From assembly GCF_003391055.1 (NCBI RefSeq), contig NZ_QUAJ01000006.1, positions 62,001-126,000 of the forward strand: DNA of 64,000 nt, written 5' to 3'. The notes under the pieces were generated by a model. That model worked only from the letters and a program-made list of their open reading frames with translations, made no database searches and had not been told where the DNA came from. Positions 17,086-28,767 of this stretch are shown in pieces; position 1 is the stretch's first letter; every line of letters starts with the position of its first letter. A program made the translations under genes and the position numbers. This stretch comes from Psychrilyobacter piezotolerans (GTDB lineage Bacteria; Fusobacteriota; Fusobacteriia; Fusobacteriales; Fusobacteriaceae).

Positions 17086-18108
17086 TTAATTCACAGAATT
17101 ACCTGCATCTCCTGTAGAAGAAAATTCCAGTAAATTTTTCAGGGAAACTTCTACCATATCCGATACAGCCTGATGTGTAAAGAAGGCCTGATGGGGAGTT
17201 ATCTGAACATTGGGCATATTCTTTAAAATCACCAAACTATCGTTATCAATCTGCCTCCTGGAACAATCTCTAAATATAATTCCATCCTCTCCCTCCAGAA
17301 CATCTAGAGCCGCTCCTCCGACTTTTCCTGATTTTAATCCTGCCACAAGATCTTTAGTATGAATAAGTTCTCCCCTGGCAGTATTAATTATCAATACTCC
17401 GTCTTTTGCAGAAGATAAAAACTTTGAATCGATCATATGCCTGTTTTCCCCGGTCATTGGAATATGCAGGGTTATTATATCCGACCGTTTTTTTAATTCC
17501 TCTAAACTAACATATTCTATATTCTCTAAATGAGAAGGAAAAGGGTCGTAGGCAATAACCTTACATCCAAAACCACTCAGACATTTAATCACTGTTTTAC
17601 CGATCTTACCTGTTCCGATCACACCTATAATTTGATTTTGCAATTCTCTTCCCTTTAGACCCTTCAGAGAAAAATCGTTGATTCCTACCTTTTTTATCGC
17701 AAGAGGAAGATATCTGAGCAAGTTCATCATAGACATCACTGTGAACTCAGCAACGGAATAGGGAGAATAGGAAGAATTACTTACTTTAATTTTAAGTTTT
17801 GTAGCTATATCTAAATCTACGTTATCGTAACCTATACTTCTGCTGGCAATAAATTTAATTCCATTTTTTTTAAGAACTTCCAGATTTTCTTTTCCTAAAT
17901 CACAGCTTCCTACAAAAGAAAGGTATTCGTACCCTAAAGATTCATCTAGATTTGAGCTGGACACTCCTTTTTTTACGATTTTTAACTCTATGTTATATAA
18001 ATCAGCAAATCTATTAAAAGCTTCTAATTCGTCCTCCCTCACACTGTAAGCTACTACTTTTATTTTATCTAAAGTATTTAATTCTTTAAAATTTAATATT
18101 TTTTCCAA
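17086..18108 (-). CDS. D-2-hydroxyacid dehydrogenase (D-lactate dehydrogenase-like)
   Basis: A 340-residue NAD-dependent dehydrogenase of the D-isomer family, probably reducing pyruvate to D-lactate. Visible are the catalytic Arg region FIASRSIGYDNVDLD, the Rossmann motif GVIGTGKIGKTVI, the acidic YDPFPS strand, LHIPMTGENRHMI, NTARGELI, and the catalytic His in ITPHQAFFT. The active-site Glu should lie in the GAALDVLEGEDG segment. Length and the YDPFPS and TPHQAF forms point to the LdhA/VanH branch. It lies directly downstream of ilvC but a terminator intervenes, so it is probably a separate unit. Confidence 0.85.
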   Translation of the reverse strand: MEKILNFKELNTLDKIKVVAYSVREDELEAFNRFADLYNIELKIVKKGVSSSNLDESLGYEYLSFVGSCDLGKENLEVLKKNGIKFIASRSIGYDNVDLDIATKLKIKVSNSSYSPYSVAEFTVMSMMNLLRYLPLAIKKVGINDFSLKGLKGRELQNQIIGVIGTGKIGKTVIKCLSGFGCKVIAYDPFPSHLENIEYVSLEELKKRSDIITLHIPMTGENRHMIDSKFLSSAKDGVLIINTARGELIHTKDLVAGLKSGKVGGAALDVLEGEDGIIFRDCSRRQIDNDSLVILKNMPNVQITPHQAFFTHQAVSDMVEVSLKNLLEFSSTGDAGNSVN

Positions 18109-18285
18109 TCCTCTATCCTCCGAAATTATTTAATATATAAGAACTCTAGTGCCTCCTATTTTGTCTAATACAGGTTCCGATGTGTCTCTTCTTGTTTTTG
18201 GTAATTAATATTATTATACTCTCTGATAAAATTATTAGCAATAGTATATGAAGATCGGGTGACAGGACATTTAGAAAATGAATAT

Positions 18286-18311
18286 TAAAAAAAGGAGAAA
18301 TGAATTCCTCC
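18286..18311 (-). terminator. Terminator after ilvC
   Basis: On the minus strand GGAGGAAT / ATTTCTCC (one G-U pair) followed by seven T. It closes the ilv operon. Confidence 0.7.
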
Positions 18312-18329
18312 TCTATCTGAGATTGCAGT

Positions 18330-19307
18330 TTACATATGATTTTTGGCAGATCCTTTAAAGACCATCTGTCTCATCTTTGATCCAACTTCTTCGATTTTAG
18401 AATCGGAATATTTAGATCTTTCACCTTTCATAAATTTATATCCAGTTTCTGTCTCATCTATAAATTCCTTTGCAAACTGACCATTTTGAATATCTCCTAA
18501 AACCTGCTTCATAGTTTCACGGGTTTTATCTGTAATAATCTTCTTTCCGGTAACATAATCACCATATTCAGCAGTATTTGATATAGAATCTCTCATCTTG
18601 GCAAATCCTTTTTCATATACCATGTCGATGATTAATTTCATCTCATGTACACATTCAAAATATGCCACTTCAGGGTTGTATCCGGCTTCTACCAGGGTAT
18701 CGAATCCGGCCTGCATAAGTTCAGTAACTCCTCCGCAGAGTACAGCCTGCTCCCCAAATAGATCTGTTTCGGTTTCCTCTTTAAAGGTAGTTTCAATGAT
18801 ACCGACCTTTCTTCCTACCCCGTTAGCCCATGCATCAGCAACCTCTTTGGTATCTCCGCTGATATCCTGATATACCGCTGTTAAACAGGGAACTCCGTGT
18901 CCTTTTTCAAATATTTCTCTGACCATATGCCCGGGTCCTTTAGGAGCTACCATAAATACATTAACTTTCCCAGCGGGAACGATTTTTTTATAATGAATAT
19001 TAAATCCATGGGCAAATCCTAAATATGCTCCTTCTTTTAAATTGTCCTTTACATGGTTTTCATATACAGCAGGCTGGGCTTCATCTGGAGTTAAAAACAT
19101 AACTACATCGGCATCTTTTACAGCCTCTGATATTTTTTTTACCTTCACTCCTGCTTTTTCTGCCTCTTCCCAAGACTTAGATCCCTCCCTTAACCCCACA
19201 GTCAGGTCCATTCCCAGATCTTTTAAGTTAAGTGTATGTGCATGCCCCTGGCTTCCATATCCTATTACGGTTAATTTTTTTCCCTCTAAAACTTTTAATT
19301 CTGTCAT
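18330..19307 (-). CDS. ilvC: Ketol-acid reductoisomerase
   Basis: A 325-residue class I enzyme that isomerises and reduces acetolactate or acetohydroxybutyrate with NADPH in valine and isoleucine synthesis. The NADPH site is VIGYGSQGHAHTLNLKDLG (residues 14-32). VAPKGPGHMVR, the metal-binding DLFGEQAVLCGG and the C-terminal YFECVHEMKLIIDMVYEKG are standard. The N-terminus is about ten residues shorter than in many homologues (no VYYD-type start). The start at 19307 has an AGGAGGAGC site. It is the last gene of the ilv operon. Confidence 0.95.
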   Translation of the reverse strand: MTELKVLEGKKLTVIGYGSQGHAHTLNLKDLGMDLTVGLREGSKSWEEAEKAGVKVKKISEAVKDADVVMFLTPDEAQPAVYENHVKDNLKEGAYLGFAHGFNIHYKKIVPAGKVNVFMVAPKGPGHMVREIFEKGHGVPCLTAVYQDISGDTKEVADAWANGVGRKVGIIETTFKEETETDLFGEQAVLCGGVTELMQAGFDTLVEAGYNPEVAYFECVHEMKLIIDMVYEKGFAKMRDSISNTAEYGDYVTGKKIITDKTRETMKQVLGDIQNGQFAKEFIDETETGYKFMKGERSKYSDSKIEEVGSKMRQMVFKGSAKNHM

Positions 19308-19334
19308 AATAGCTCCTCCTGATTCAATAGTTAT

Positions 19335-19820
19335 TTATTGTTTTTCTCCCCTGTGCATAGCGGTTATTCCCGTTCTTGAGATCTCTAAAACCTCAAATTT
19401 CTGGACCAGCCTTAAAAAACCGTCGATTTTATCTAAATCTCCAATTAACTCTATAATCAATGATTCGTGGGAAATATCGATGATTTTCCCTTTAAATATC
19501 TCAGCAACTTCAATAAGTTCAGTACGGGTTTTAAAGTCGGTTTTTATTTTGACTAAAATCAGCTCTCTTTTGATGGTTCTTTCCTTGTCAAAAATCTGTA
19601 CTTCCACTACATCCACAAGTTTTGCAACCTGTTTTTTAATTTGTTCTATAATTTTTTTATTTCCTATAACAGAGATAGTCATTCTGAAAAAACCATCTCT
19701 TTCACTGACTCCAGAAGTAATTCCATTGATATTAAAACCTCTTTTAGAAAATAATCCAGAAATTTTAGACAATACCCCTGGAATGTCTTTCATAATAACT
19801 AAAACTTGGTATTCTCTCAT
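19335..19820 (-). CDS. ilvN: Acetolactate synthase regulatory subunit
   Basis: A 161-residue small subunit with an N-terminal ACT domain (residues about 3-75, beginning [30 protein letters not shown]) and the ALS_ss C-terminal domain ([12 protein letters not shown]...). It binds valine and feedback-controls the large subunit. The start codon overlaps the ilvB stop by four bases, giving coupled translation and a matched ratio of subunits. Confidence 0.93.
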   Translation of the reverse strand: MREYQVLVIMKDIPGVLSKISGLFSKRGFNINGITSGVSERDGFFRMTISVIGNKKIIEQIKKQVAKLVDVVEVQIFDKERTIKRELILVKIKTDFKTRTELIEVAEIFKGKIIDISHESLIIELIGDLDKIDGFLRLVQKFEVLEISRTGITAMHRGEKQ

Positions 19821-21526
19821 CTGTCCTCCTTTGATAAAATCATCTCATGTACTGATTTCCCAGGTGGTATCATAGGAAAAATATTTTCTTCCCTTGTAAC
19901 AACACAGTCTATCAATACCGGTTTGTTGACTTCAAATGCTTTTTTTAGAAGATCGTCCAGGAGGGGGGTATTCTCTGCCCTATATGAATCGATGCTGTAG
20001 GCTTTTCCTAAAGTTACAAAATCAGGATTCATTTCCAGATCAACAAAGGAATATCTTTTGTCATGAAACATCTCCTGCCACTGTCTGACCATCCCAAGGA
20101 AAGAATTATTTACAATGATGATCTTAATATCTAAATTATATTGTGAGATGGTCATAAGTTCCTGGGAGTTCATCTGAAATCCCCCATCTCCTACAATGGC
20201 AACAACCTCCCTGTCTGGATTAGCAAGTTTAGCTCCTATGGCAGCTGGTAATCCAAATCCCATGGTTCCTGCCCCTCCAGAAGTTACAATACTATCAGGT
20301 CTGTTAAATTCATAATACTGGGCTGTCCACATCTGATGCTGCCCGACATCTGTACAGACGATAGCGTTACCTTTAGTTACCTGGCTTATTTTGGAGATCA
20401 GATCCTGGGGACTGATTTTACCTGCAGAAAATTCTCTGGAAAGGGGAAATTTATTTTTCAACTCTAAAATCCTGTCGATCCATTGAGGGTGTTGTTTTTC
20501 ATAGGGAGATTCTAAAAGTTTTTTTAAAATACAATTTAAATCTCCAACAATATGCAGATCTGCTTCCTTTATCTTGTTTATTTCAGCTTCATCGATGTCT
20601 ATATGTATAATTTTTGCATTTTTACAAAATCTTTGGACATCTCCAGTGACTCTGTCATCGAATCTCATCCCCAGAGCTATCACCAGATCAGCTTCATCTA
20701 CAGCATAGTTGGCATATGGTGTACCATGCATTCCCAGCATATGAAGGTTATGAATATCATGGTGGGGGAGGGTTCCTAATCCCAAAAGGGTAGATGTCAT
20801 GGGAATATCAAATTTTTTAATAACTTTTTTTAATGTTTCCTGGGCTTTTGATTTAACAATACCATTTCCTGAAAGGATAATAGGTCTTTTGCTCTCTCTG
20901 ATCATATCTGTCATAAGTTCTATGGATTTAGTCTCCGGACTCTCATATAAGTGATGGTATGTAGAAGTCGGGTTATTTTCAGCCCTGTAAAGTTGTTCAA
21001 ACTTTTCATAGGAGATCTCCTCCAACTGAATATTTTTTGGAATATCCACAAGGACTGGTCCGGGTCTTCCTATATTTGTAAGGTAGATAGCTTCCTTTAA
21101 GATCCTAGGCAGATCTTCAATGGTTCTCACAAGATAACTATGCTTAGTTATAGGAAGAGAAATTCCTGTAATATCAGATTCTTGAAAAGCATCACTGCCT
21201 AAATTTGTACTTGGAACCTGTCCTGTAATTACCAGCAGGGGAGTCGAATCCATATAAGCAGTCATTATTCCGGTAACTGTATTGGTAGCACCAGGTCCCG
21301 AAGTAGCTATTGAAACTCCTGTTTTTCTACTGACTCTGGCATATCCGTCTGCTGCATGGGTAGCACCCTGCTCATGCCTTGTAAAAATATGTTTTATCTT
21401 ATCTTTGTAATCGTAGAGAGCATCATAGAGAGGTATTACTGCTCCACCAGGATAACCAAAGACTGTATTTAAATCATGTCTATATAAAATTTCTAAAATT
21501 ATTCTAGCTCCATTAATATTTTTCAT
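19817..21526 (-). CDS. ilvB: Acetolactate synthase catalytic subunit
   Basis: A 569-residue thiamine-diphosphate enzyme catalysing the first common step of valine and leucine synthesis and the second step of isoleucine synthesis. The N-terminal catalytic Glu lies in [29 protein letters not shown], the FAD-region [14 protein letters not shown] and the ThDP/Mg motif [16 protein letters not shown]...IIIVNN are all present. Length is normal. It is preceded by the 250-base gap holding repeat copy C, which separates it from ilvD. Confidence 0.95.
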   Translation of the reverse strand: MKNINGARIILEILYRHDLNTVFGYPGGAVIPLYDALYDYKDKIKHIFTRHEQGATHAADGYARVSRKTGVSIATSGPGATNTVTGIMTAYMDSTPLLVITGQVPSTNLGSDAFQESDITGISLPITKHSYLVRTIEDLPRILKEAIYLTNIGRPGPVLVDIPKNIQLEEISYEKFEQLYRAENNPTSTYHHLYESPETKSIELMTDMIRESKRPIILSGNGIVKSKAQETLKKVIKKFDIPMTSTLLGLGTLPHHDIHNLHMLGMHGTPYANYAVDEADLVIALGMRFDDRVTGDVQRFCKNAKIIHIDIDEAEINKIKEADLHIVGDLNCILKKLLESPYEKQHPQWIDRILELKNKFPLSREFSAGKISPQDLISKISQVTKGNAIVCTDVGQHQMWTAQYYEFNRPDSIVTSGGAGTMGFGLPAAIGAKLANPDREVVAIVGDGGFQMNSQELMTISQYNLDIKIIIVNNSFLGMVRQWQEMFHDKRYSFVDLEMNPDFVTLGKAYSIDSYRAENTPLLDDLLKKAFEVNKPVLIDCVVTREENIFPMIPPGKSVHEMILSKEDR

Positions 21527-21560
21527 TTGAATACTCCCTTCTTAACAATATTTATTTTTA

Positions 21561-21760
21561 TAACTGAACTTTTGCCATGGTGCATGCCTTTAAAACCGTA
21601 GTTATTAATTTTAAATGAAATTAATAATCGTTTGCTCCGGCGGGCAAACAGCCATAATTTTTCTTTAAAATCATCAAAATACTTTATTTTAAATAGAATT
21701 TTAAAGAAAATAAGAATTATACCTTAATATTATGATGGACTTTGTAAGCTTGAAATATCA
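21561..21760 (-). repeat. Interspersed intergenic repeat, copy C (inverted), inside the ilv operon
   Basis: It begins TAACTGAACTTTTGCCATGG and contains the GCCCGCCGGAG-type dyad, here degraded on one arm, and the TTTAAAAT dyad. It fills nearly the whole ilvD-ilvB gap. Confidence 0.75.
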
Positions 21761-21773
21761 ATCATAAATAAAA

Positions 21774-23438
21774 TTAATAATTTTTTAAAAGGACAGCTCC
21801 CTTACTGGCTGAACTGACAACCTGCTGGTATCTTCTGAGGTAGCTGCTTTCTACCTGTTTTACCAGGGGCTTAAAGGTGGCTTTTCTTTTTTCTATCTCA
21901 CTGTCACTGACTTTTAAAGAGATAGATCTATTGGGAATATCGATCTCTATAAGATCTCCCTCTTTTACAAGACCGATAAGTCCGCCGGTGGCTGCTTCTG
22001 GAGATATATGACCAATTGCTGCTCCACGACTGGCTCCGGAAAATCTGCCGTCTGTGATAAGAGCACAATATTTATCCAGTCCCATTCCAGCTAACGTGGC
22101 AGTAGGAGCTAACATCTCCCTCATCCCCGGTCCTCCCTTTGGACCTTCATATCTTATGACAATTACATCGCCTTTTTTTATCTGACCTCCTAAGATAGCT
22201 TTTACCGAGTCCTCTTCGTTTTCAAAGACTCTGGCAGGTCCAGAATGTTTAGTCATTGTTTTATCTACTGCCCCGGCTTTAACAATGGCTCCATCTGCCG
22301 CTAAATTCCCGTATAGAGTGGCTAATCCGCCATTTTTATAATAGGCATTTTCAAAACTTCGAATGACATCGTTGTCTAATACCCTGCTCATCTTAGCAAC
22401 TTCCAGCTGGGGTTTTAACATTACAGTAGGAGCTTCCTTCAAACAGTTATTTTCATGTAAAACATTCATAACTGCTGAAACTCCTCCTGCCATCTGCAGG
22501 TCCTCTATAAAATGTTCCCCTGAGGGAGATAATTTACATATCTGTAAAACTTCCTTTGAAACATCATCAAATTCTTTTAAAGTTAGTTCTATTCCACATT
22601 CATTGGCAATAGCAGGAAGGTGTAAACTTGAGTTTGTAGACCCCCCCAATGCCATATCAACAGCTATAGCGTTATAAAAAGCATCCTTTGTCATGATATC
22701 TTTAGGTTTTAAATCTGCTTCTAATAATTTTAAAACCTGCATCCCGGCAGTTTTGGCCAGTCTGATTCTTTCTGAAAATACAGCCGGGATGGTTCCGTTA
22801 CCAGATAACGCCATTCCAAGAGCTTCTGTAAGACAATTCATGGTGTTAGCAGTATACATCCCGGAACAAGAACCACATGTTGGACAGGCGGCATTTTCAG
22901 CTTCTGCCAGGTCATCGCAGGTCATAGTCCCATTTTCATATCCACCGACATATTCAAAGACGTTGCTTAAGCCGATTTTTTTACCTTTAAATACACCGGC
23001 CAGCATAGGTCCTCCACTGATAAAAATAGATGGAATATTTAATCTTGCCGCCGCCATGAGCATTCCAGGGACCACTTTGTCACAGTTTGGAATGAATACC
23101 ATAGCATCAAAGGGCATTGCAGTAGCACTTATTTCGGCAGAGTCGGCTATGATTTCCCTGCTGGGAAGGGAAAAACTCATCCCATTATGGTTCATAGCCA
23201 GGCCGTCACAAACAGCAATGGTGCTGAACTCCAGAGGAACCCCGCCGGCTAATCTAACACCGGTTTTGACAGCATCGATAATTTTATCCAGATGCATATG
23301 TCCTGGAACTATTTCATTATAGGAACCGGCTATTCCTATAATTGGTCTTTTAATTTCCTCATCTATAAGCCCTAAAGCTTTTAAAAGAGATCTATGGGGA
23401 GCTCTCTGGCTCCCTTTTTTTAATTCATCACTTCTCAT
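21774..23438 (-). CDS. ilvD: Dihydroxy-acid dehydratase
   Basis: A 554-residue iron-sulphur dehydratase that makes the 2-oxoacid precursors of valine and isoleucine. The Cys ligands are in [12 protein letters not shown] and [19 protein letters not shown]. The [14 protein letters not shown] block, [14 protein letters not shown] and the C-terminal [20 protein letters not shown] are all diagnostic. Length is typical. It follows ilvE after a short gap. Confidence 0.95.
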   Translation of the reverse strand: MRSDELKKGSQRAPHRSLLKALGLIDEEIKRPIIGIAGSYNEIVPGHMHLDKIIDAVKTGVRLAGGVPLEFSTIAVCDGLAMNHNGMSFSLPSREIIADSAEISATAMPFDAMVFIPNCDKVVPGMLMAAARLNIPSIFISGGPMLAGVFKGKKIGLSNVFEYVGGYENGTMTCDDLAEAENAACPTCGSCSGMYTANTMNCLTEALGMALSGNGTIPAVFSERIRLAKTAGMQVLKLLEADLKPKDIMTKDAFYNAIAVDMALGGSTNSSLHLPAIANECGIELTLKEFDDVSKEVLQICKLSPSGEHFIEDLQMAGGVSAVMNVLHENNCLKEAPTVMLKPQLEVAKMSRVLDNDVIRSFENAYYKNGGLATLYGNLAADGAIVKAGAVDKTMTKHSGPARVFENEEDSVKAILGGQIKKGDVIVIRYEGPKGGPGMREMLAPTATLAGMGLDKYCALITDGRFSGASRGAAIGHISPEAATGGLIGLVKEGDLIEIDIPNRSISLKVSDSEIEKRKATFKPLVKQVESSYLRRYQQVVSSASKGAVLLKNY

Positions 23439-23474
23439 AATGGTCTCCTAATTTCTAATTTTTTTATCAAATAT

Positions 23475-24443
23475 CTATCTTGCATAAGTTGACCAAGAGT
23501 TATACTTGGGATTTTTCTCTTCGGTCATCTTTACATAAGTTAACCAAGAATTATACTTGGGATTTTTCCCTTCAGTCATCTCAAAGAAGGCTTTTTGTAT
23601 TTTCTCTGTAATGGGACCTCTTTTACCGCTTCCAATTTTAATCTTGTCAACAGTGGCTATTGGTGTGATCTCAGCAGCAGTTCCGGAAAAAAACATCTCG
23701 TCGGCCGTATATAGGGATTCCCTGGAAATTGTTTCTTCAACAACTTCATAACCCAGGTCACGGGCTATTGTAATTACCGAATCCCGGGTAATACCAATAA
23801 GGGCTGAGGATCCTGATTGGGGAGAATAGATCTTCCCACCCGAAACTAAAAATAAATTTTCTCCGCTCCCCTCACTGACATTTCCGGAATAGTCCAGGGC
23901 AATACCTTCATCATAGCCATTTTCAAGTGCCTCCATCTTGATAAGCTGGGAACTCAAGTAGTTTCCCCCGGCCTTGGCAGCTGTAGGCATTGTATTTGGT
24001 GCTAACCGTCTCCAGGAAGAGACACAGACGTCAACTCCTTTAGTTAAAGCTTCTTCCCCCAGATATGCTCCCCATTCCCAGGCGGCTATCATAGTTTCAA
24101 CCGGACAATTAGATGGATTTACTCCTAAAGATTCATATCCCCTGTATACAAGGGGTCTGATATAGGCAGTTTTGATACCATTGATCAGGATAGTATCGAA
24201 TATGGCTTGTTTTACCTCCTCTTTAGAATATGGGATCTCAGTTCTATATATTTTACAAGAGTTATATAATCTGTCGATATGTTCGTCTAACCTGAATACA
24301 GCTGTTCCTTCCTCTGTTTTATAAGCTCTGATCCCTTCAAAAAAGCTGGATCCATAATGCATTACATGGGATAAAACGTGAACCTTAGCATTGTCATGAT
24401 CGATCATCTCACCATTCATCCATATTTTTTTAGTATTTATCAT
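23475..24443 (-). CDS. ilvE: Branched-chain amino acid aminotransferase
   Basis: A 322-residue PLP class IV aminotransferase that makes the last step of valine, leucine and isoleucine synthesis. The PLP lysine is in [37 protein letters not shown] and [12 protein letters not shown] are typical. I prefer the ATG at 24443 ([11 protein letters not shown]) to the one at 24464, because AGGAGG lies six bases before it. The C-terminus is odd: [17 protein letters not shown] is followed at once by [17 protein letters not shown], an in-frame duplication of about 51 bases. It is the first structural gene after the attenuator. Confidence 0.93.
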   Translation of the reverse strand: MINTKKIWMNGEMIDHDNAKVHVLSHVMHYGSSFFEGIRAYKTEEGTAVFRLDEHIDRLYNSCKIYRTEIPYSKEEVKQAIFDTILINGIKTAYIRPLVYRGYESLGVNPSNCPVETMIAAWEWGAYLGEEALTKGVDVCVSSWRRLAPNTMPTAAKAGGNYLSSQLIKMEALENGYDEGIALDYSGNVSEGSGENLFLVSGGKIYSPQSGSSALIGITRDSVITIARDLGYEVVEETISRESLYTADEMFFSGTAAEITPIATVDKIKIGSGKRGPITEKIQKAFFEMTEGKNPKYNSWLTYVKMTEEKNPKYNSWSTYAR

Positions 24444-24473
24444 CTCTATACCTCCTAAATTCATTATTTTTTT

Positions 24474-24507
24474 ATAAAAAAAGAAGCAGCTAATAATATT
24501 AGCTGCT
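24474..24507 (-). terminator. ilv attenuator terminator
   Basis: On the minus strand AGCAGCTAAT / ATTAGCTGCT with a 3-base loop, then a T-rich run of seven or more. It lies between the isoleucine-rich leader and ilvE. Confidence 0.85.
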
Positions 24508-24555
24508 CCTATACTACTTTCCCCAAATAATTAATCTTGTTAAAAAACTATTGTT

Positions 24556-24666
24556 TTAAAAAAAATTATCGGAATTTGTACTATAAAGATCACAACTAAT
24601 ATTATTGATTATGGTTATAATTATTATTATTATTATAGCTATAGAAATATTAATTATTGATCTCAT
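24556..24666 (-). CDS. Isoleucine-rich leader peptide of the ilv operon
   Basis: A 36-codon reading frame with a perfect GGAGG site seven bases before its ATG. Fourteen of its residues are isoleucine, including a run of seven (codons ATA x5, ATT, ATA), in the stretch MRSIINISIAI... It ends about 50 bases before the terminator hairpin. This is the layout of classical transcription attenuation: when charged isoleucine tRNA is scarce, ribosomes stall on the Ile codons and the downstream terminator does not form. Valine and leucine are barely represented (one Leu, no Val), so isoleucine would be the main signal. The pairing that would form the antiterminator was not worked out. Confidence 0.85.
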   Translation of the reverse strand: MRSIINISIAIIIIIIITIINNISCDLYSTNSDNFF

Positions 24667-24708
24667 AGTTTTACCTCCGTTTTTTTGTTTGTTTTTTTTA
24701 TTGATACA

Positions 24709-24737
24709 ACAATAACATTTTTACGTGACGCTGTCAA
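24709..24737 (-). promoter_or_regulatory. Promoter of the ilv operon with a palindrome in its spacer
   Basis: Minus strand TTGACA (24737-24732), 17-base spacer, TATTGT (24714-24709). The spacer begins with GCGTCACGT, part of the AGCGTCACGT dyad at 24723-24732, so a protein binding there would block or alter initiation. Confidence 0.7.
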
Positions 24738-24883
24738 AAAAATAATTAAATTTTTTTTTATTATTTTAGTTTTTTTTTATAAAACTACTGATTTTATTGG
24801 GAAAGATGAACAAAATTAAATATATATAATTTTTAGAAAAATTTATGATAGAATAAGAAAAAGAATAAATTATGGAGGGAAAG

Positions 24884-25279
24884 ATGGAAAAAAATAACTA
24901 TGAAAATTTAAAGGAAGAACTGACAAAACTTTGGAACAGGGAAAGAGCTGATAATTTTTTAGAGGAGATAGTTGATAAGATAGATGAGGATCAATTGGAG
25001 TGTCTGTCAAAGATGATTATCTATATAGCTGATAAGACACCTGATCTGGATGAAATTAAATTAACAGAGATAGCTAATAGCCTTGATACCTTCGACGGAT
25101 CATTGGAATTTTTAGAGTATTTCTTTAAAATGACCCAGCCGGATCTGGTGGATAGTATGATGGAAAATTTAAAAGCAGATCCCGAAGAGGTGATAGACCT
25201 TTTGGAATCTATGGAAGACCAGGGGATCATAGAATATCTGGCAGAATTCGGATCATTTTATGTGTGGTTTAAGGGGTAA
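24884..25279 (+). CDS. Acidic hypothetical protein
   Basis: A 131-residue protein from the ATG at 24884, which is preceded by GGAGGG at a five-base spacing; the ATG at 24872 overlaps that site and is less likely. It is very acidic and predicted largely helical (for example LTKLWNRERADNFLEEIVDKIDEDQLECL). No membrane segment or catalytic motif is visible. It is a lone plus-strand gene between the divergent ilv promoter and convergent guaB, sharing a bidirectional terminator with guaB. I do not recognise the family. Confidence 0.65.
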   Translation: MEKNNYENLKEELTKLWNRERADNFLEEIVDKIDEDQLECLSKMIIYIADKTPDLDEIKLTEIANSLDTFDGSLEFLEYFFKMTQPDLVDSMMENLKADPEEVIDLLESMEDQGIIEYLAEFGSFYVWFKG

Positions 25280-25306
25280 GAAGTTGTTTAGTCGGTTATT
25301 AATATT

Positions 25307-25340
25307 AAAGAGGATACCTATTGGTATCCTCTTTATTTTA
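25307..25340. terminator. Bidirectional terminator between the acidic protein gene and guaB
   Basis: AAAGAGGATACC / GGTATCCTCTTT with a 4-base loop, T-rich on both sides. It serves two convergent genes. Confidence 0.8.
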
Positions 25341-25356
25341 TTCTTACACTATCATC

Positions 25357-26856
<1,500 letters not shown>

Positions 26857-26909
26857 CTAATTTTTTTATGATCGAACTGTGTTTTTAATTACATCTTAGA
26901 AAAAAGTAT

Positions 26910-27047
26910 AAAAAAAAAGACCGTAGTCCACCCTCTACAAAAACTATGTGTGAAGAGTATAGACTCCTGCCTTTACTTTTCACCCATAGAGGTTAATTTT
27001 AGGTTAACCGTAGAGACACCAGACCATATTTCTAGCTTATATGAGTT
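26910..27047 (-). promoter_or_regulatory. Guanine (purine) riboswitch upstream of guaB
   Basis: Read on the minus strand: P1 strand ACTCAT (27046-27041), L2 with ATATGG, J2/3 GTGTCTCTAC, P3 GGTTAA / TTAACC with loop CCTAAAA, and J3/1 TCTATGGGTG whose ATGGGT closes P1. These match the purine aptamer consensus, and the specificity base before TATGG is C, as in guanine sensors. Downstream, GTAGAGGGTGGACTACGGTC precedes a T9 run (to about 26910), an imperfect terminator stem. Expected effect: guanine excess stops guaB transcription. Confidence 0.85.
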
Positions 27048-27074
27048 ATTGATTATTGTTATAAATTTCAATAA

Positions 27075-27103
27075 TGATAACATAAATATGATATTGTTGT
27101 CAA
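27075..27103 (-). promoter_or_regulatory. guaB promoter
   Basis: TTGACA (27103-27098), 17-base spacer, TTATCA (27080-27075) on the minus strand, about 30 bases before the riboswitch. Confidence 0.75.
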
Positions 27104-27192
27104 TAACAAAAATATGATAAAAAAATAATAAAAAACAAATTTTTTTAACACTTTAGTACTGTTTTAAAAGTGTTTTTATGATTGAGTTAAAT

Positions 27193-27235
27193 AAAAAAAT
27201 CCTCTGTATTTTTATTTTACAGAGGATTTTAATTT
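27193..27235 (-). terminator. Terminator of the YfcC-type carrier gene
   Basis: AAAATCCTCTGTA / TACAGAGGATTTT hairpin flanked by A/T runs. Confidence 0.8.
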
Positions 27236-27255
27236 TAAAATTTGTTTTTAAATTT

Positions 27256-28767
27256 TTAGAAATAAACTCCTACAAGAAGTAATCCGGAAGTAAATACTAA
27301 TAAAATTCCTAATAGAGGCATAATAAATTTAAACCACTTATCTAAAGTTACATTTACCATCATCAAAGAGGCTAAAACAAGACCTGTAGGAGTGATAAAT
27401 GCCATCATTCCCATACCGTATTGGTAAGCACTGACAATTGACTCACGAGGAATACCAACAACGTCTGCAAGGGGAGCCATGATAGGCATAGATAATACAG
27501 CCAACCCAGAAGATGATGGAACAAAGAATGAAAGTCCGGCAAACAAGATCATCATAACATTGATAAATAAACCCTTATCCATACCTGCAACTATATTTGA
27601 AGTGTAATAGAGCATAGTGTCACTGATTAATCCGTTATCCATAATCATTGTAACTCCTCTGGCAATACCAACGATCAGAGCCACTCCTAAAAGATCTCTG
27701 GCACCATTTAAAAATTCAGCGACATAAATTTTTTCATCTATTTTTTCTATGACAGCTACAACTATAGAAGCTACAAAGAACAAAGTAGTCATCTCTAAGA
27801 ACCACCAGTCAAGTTTTGAAACACCGTAGATCATAACTATAAATGAGAGTGCAAATATAGATAGGATTAATTTAGTTCTGACATCAAAAGCTTTAGCTTC
27901 TTTATCTGTATCGGAGTGTAAAAATCTTTCCTCTATCTCAGTTTTTTGTGAAAAAATAAGAGATTTACTGGGGTCTTTTTTTACTTTTTCGGCATATCTG
28001 ATGATGTACATTATGCAAATAGTTGTTCCGGCTACAAGCATAACTCCTCTTCCAATTATTCCAGATGTCCAGTTAATACCGGCAGCATTAGAAGCCATAA
28101 TAGTAGCAAATGGGTTTACGGTAGAAGCCATAGTACCGATAGATGATCCGACATAGATTGCAGCTACTGCTACCATAGCATCATAACCTACTGCCAAAAA
28201 TACAGGTACCAGAATGGGATAAAATGCAATAGTTTCTTCAGCTAACCCAAAAGATGTTCCACCTAAAGCAATGAGTGAAGTGATGATTATGATAAGCCAT
28301 TTTTCCTTCCCGTTTAACGTCTTGGCAAGGTGGGAAATTCCTGAATCAAATGCACCAGTATGATTAACTACACCTATGAATCCACCGATTATTAGGATAA
28401 AGAAGATGATATCTACTCCTCCATACATCCCGTTTATAGGAGATTGGAATAACTGTTTTATTCCCTGTGGATTAGATTTTAATTTAGTATAAGTTCCCGG
28501 GATTCCTATAGGTTTCCAAATGTCACCTCCTATAAATTTATCAAGTTTAGCTTTGATATCAAAATTATCCAGAGTTTCTTGAGTTGGTGGATAGTTAGTT
28601 GTCTCACCAGTGGCTGTGGTAACTGCAAATACATTTTCATGGCTGTTGTAAGCCAGTGAATCATATTTACCTGCCGGCATGATCCAAGTTAGGATAGCTA
28701 CTAAGGCAGCCACAATAAAAAGTATGGTATAAGCTGTTGGAAATTGAAGTTTTTTCTTTGTTGTCAT
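27256..28767 (-). CDS. YfcC-family membrane carrier
   Basis: A 503-residue inner-membrane protein with about twelve hydrophobic segments. It begins FPTAYTILFIVAALVAILTWIMPAGKYD, the typical start of the YfcC/DcuC-like carriers of the ion-transporter superfamily. GGVDIIFFILIIGGFIGVVNHTGAFD, GTSFGLAEETIAFYPILVP and FFVPSSSGLAVLSMPIMAPLAD are the family loops. Members are annotated as C4-dicarboxylate, short-chain fatty acid or basic amino acid carriers; the substrate here cannot be told. It is transcribed alone with an AAGGAG site. Confidence 0.85.
   Translation of the reverse strand: MTTKKKLQFPTAYTILFIVAALVAILTWIMPAGKYDSLAYNSHENVFAVTTATGETTNYPPTQETLDNFDIKAKLDKFIGGDIWKPIGIPGTYTKLKSNPQGIKQLFQSPINGMYGGVDIIFFILIIGGFIGVVNHTGAFDSGISHLAKTLNGKEKWLIIIITSLIALGGTSFGLAEETIAFYPILVPVFLAVGYDAMVAVAAIYVGSSIGTMASTVNPFATIMASNAAGINWTSGIIGRGVMLVAGTTICIMYIIRYAEKVKKDPSKSLIFSQKTEIEERFLHSDTDKEAKAFDVRTKLILSIFALSFIVMIYGVSKLDWWFLEMTTLFFVASIVVAVIEKIDEKIYVAEFLNGARDLLGVALIVGIARGVTMIMDNGLISDTMLYYTSNIVAGMDKGLFINVMMILFAGLSFFVPSSSGLAVLSMPIMAPLADVVGIPRESIVSAYQYGMGMMAFITPTGLVLASLMMVNVTLDKWFKFIMPLLGILLVFTSGLLLVGVYF

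Noticed and set aside
19042-19875. Long 277-codon plus-strand frame over ilvC/ilvN
   Set aside because: It runs opposite to two certain enzymes and has the serine/isoleucine-rich composition of an antisense shadow.
22693-23322. 209-codon plus-strand frame over ilvD
   Set aside because: Antisense shadow of a complete dihydroxy-acid dehydratase; no ribosome site.
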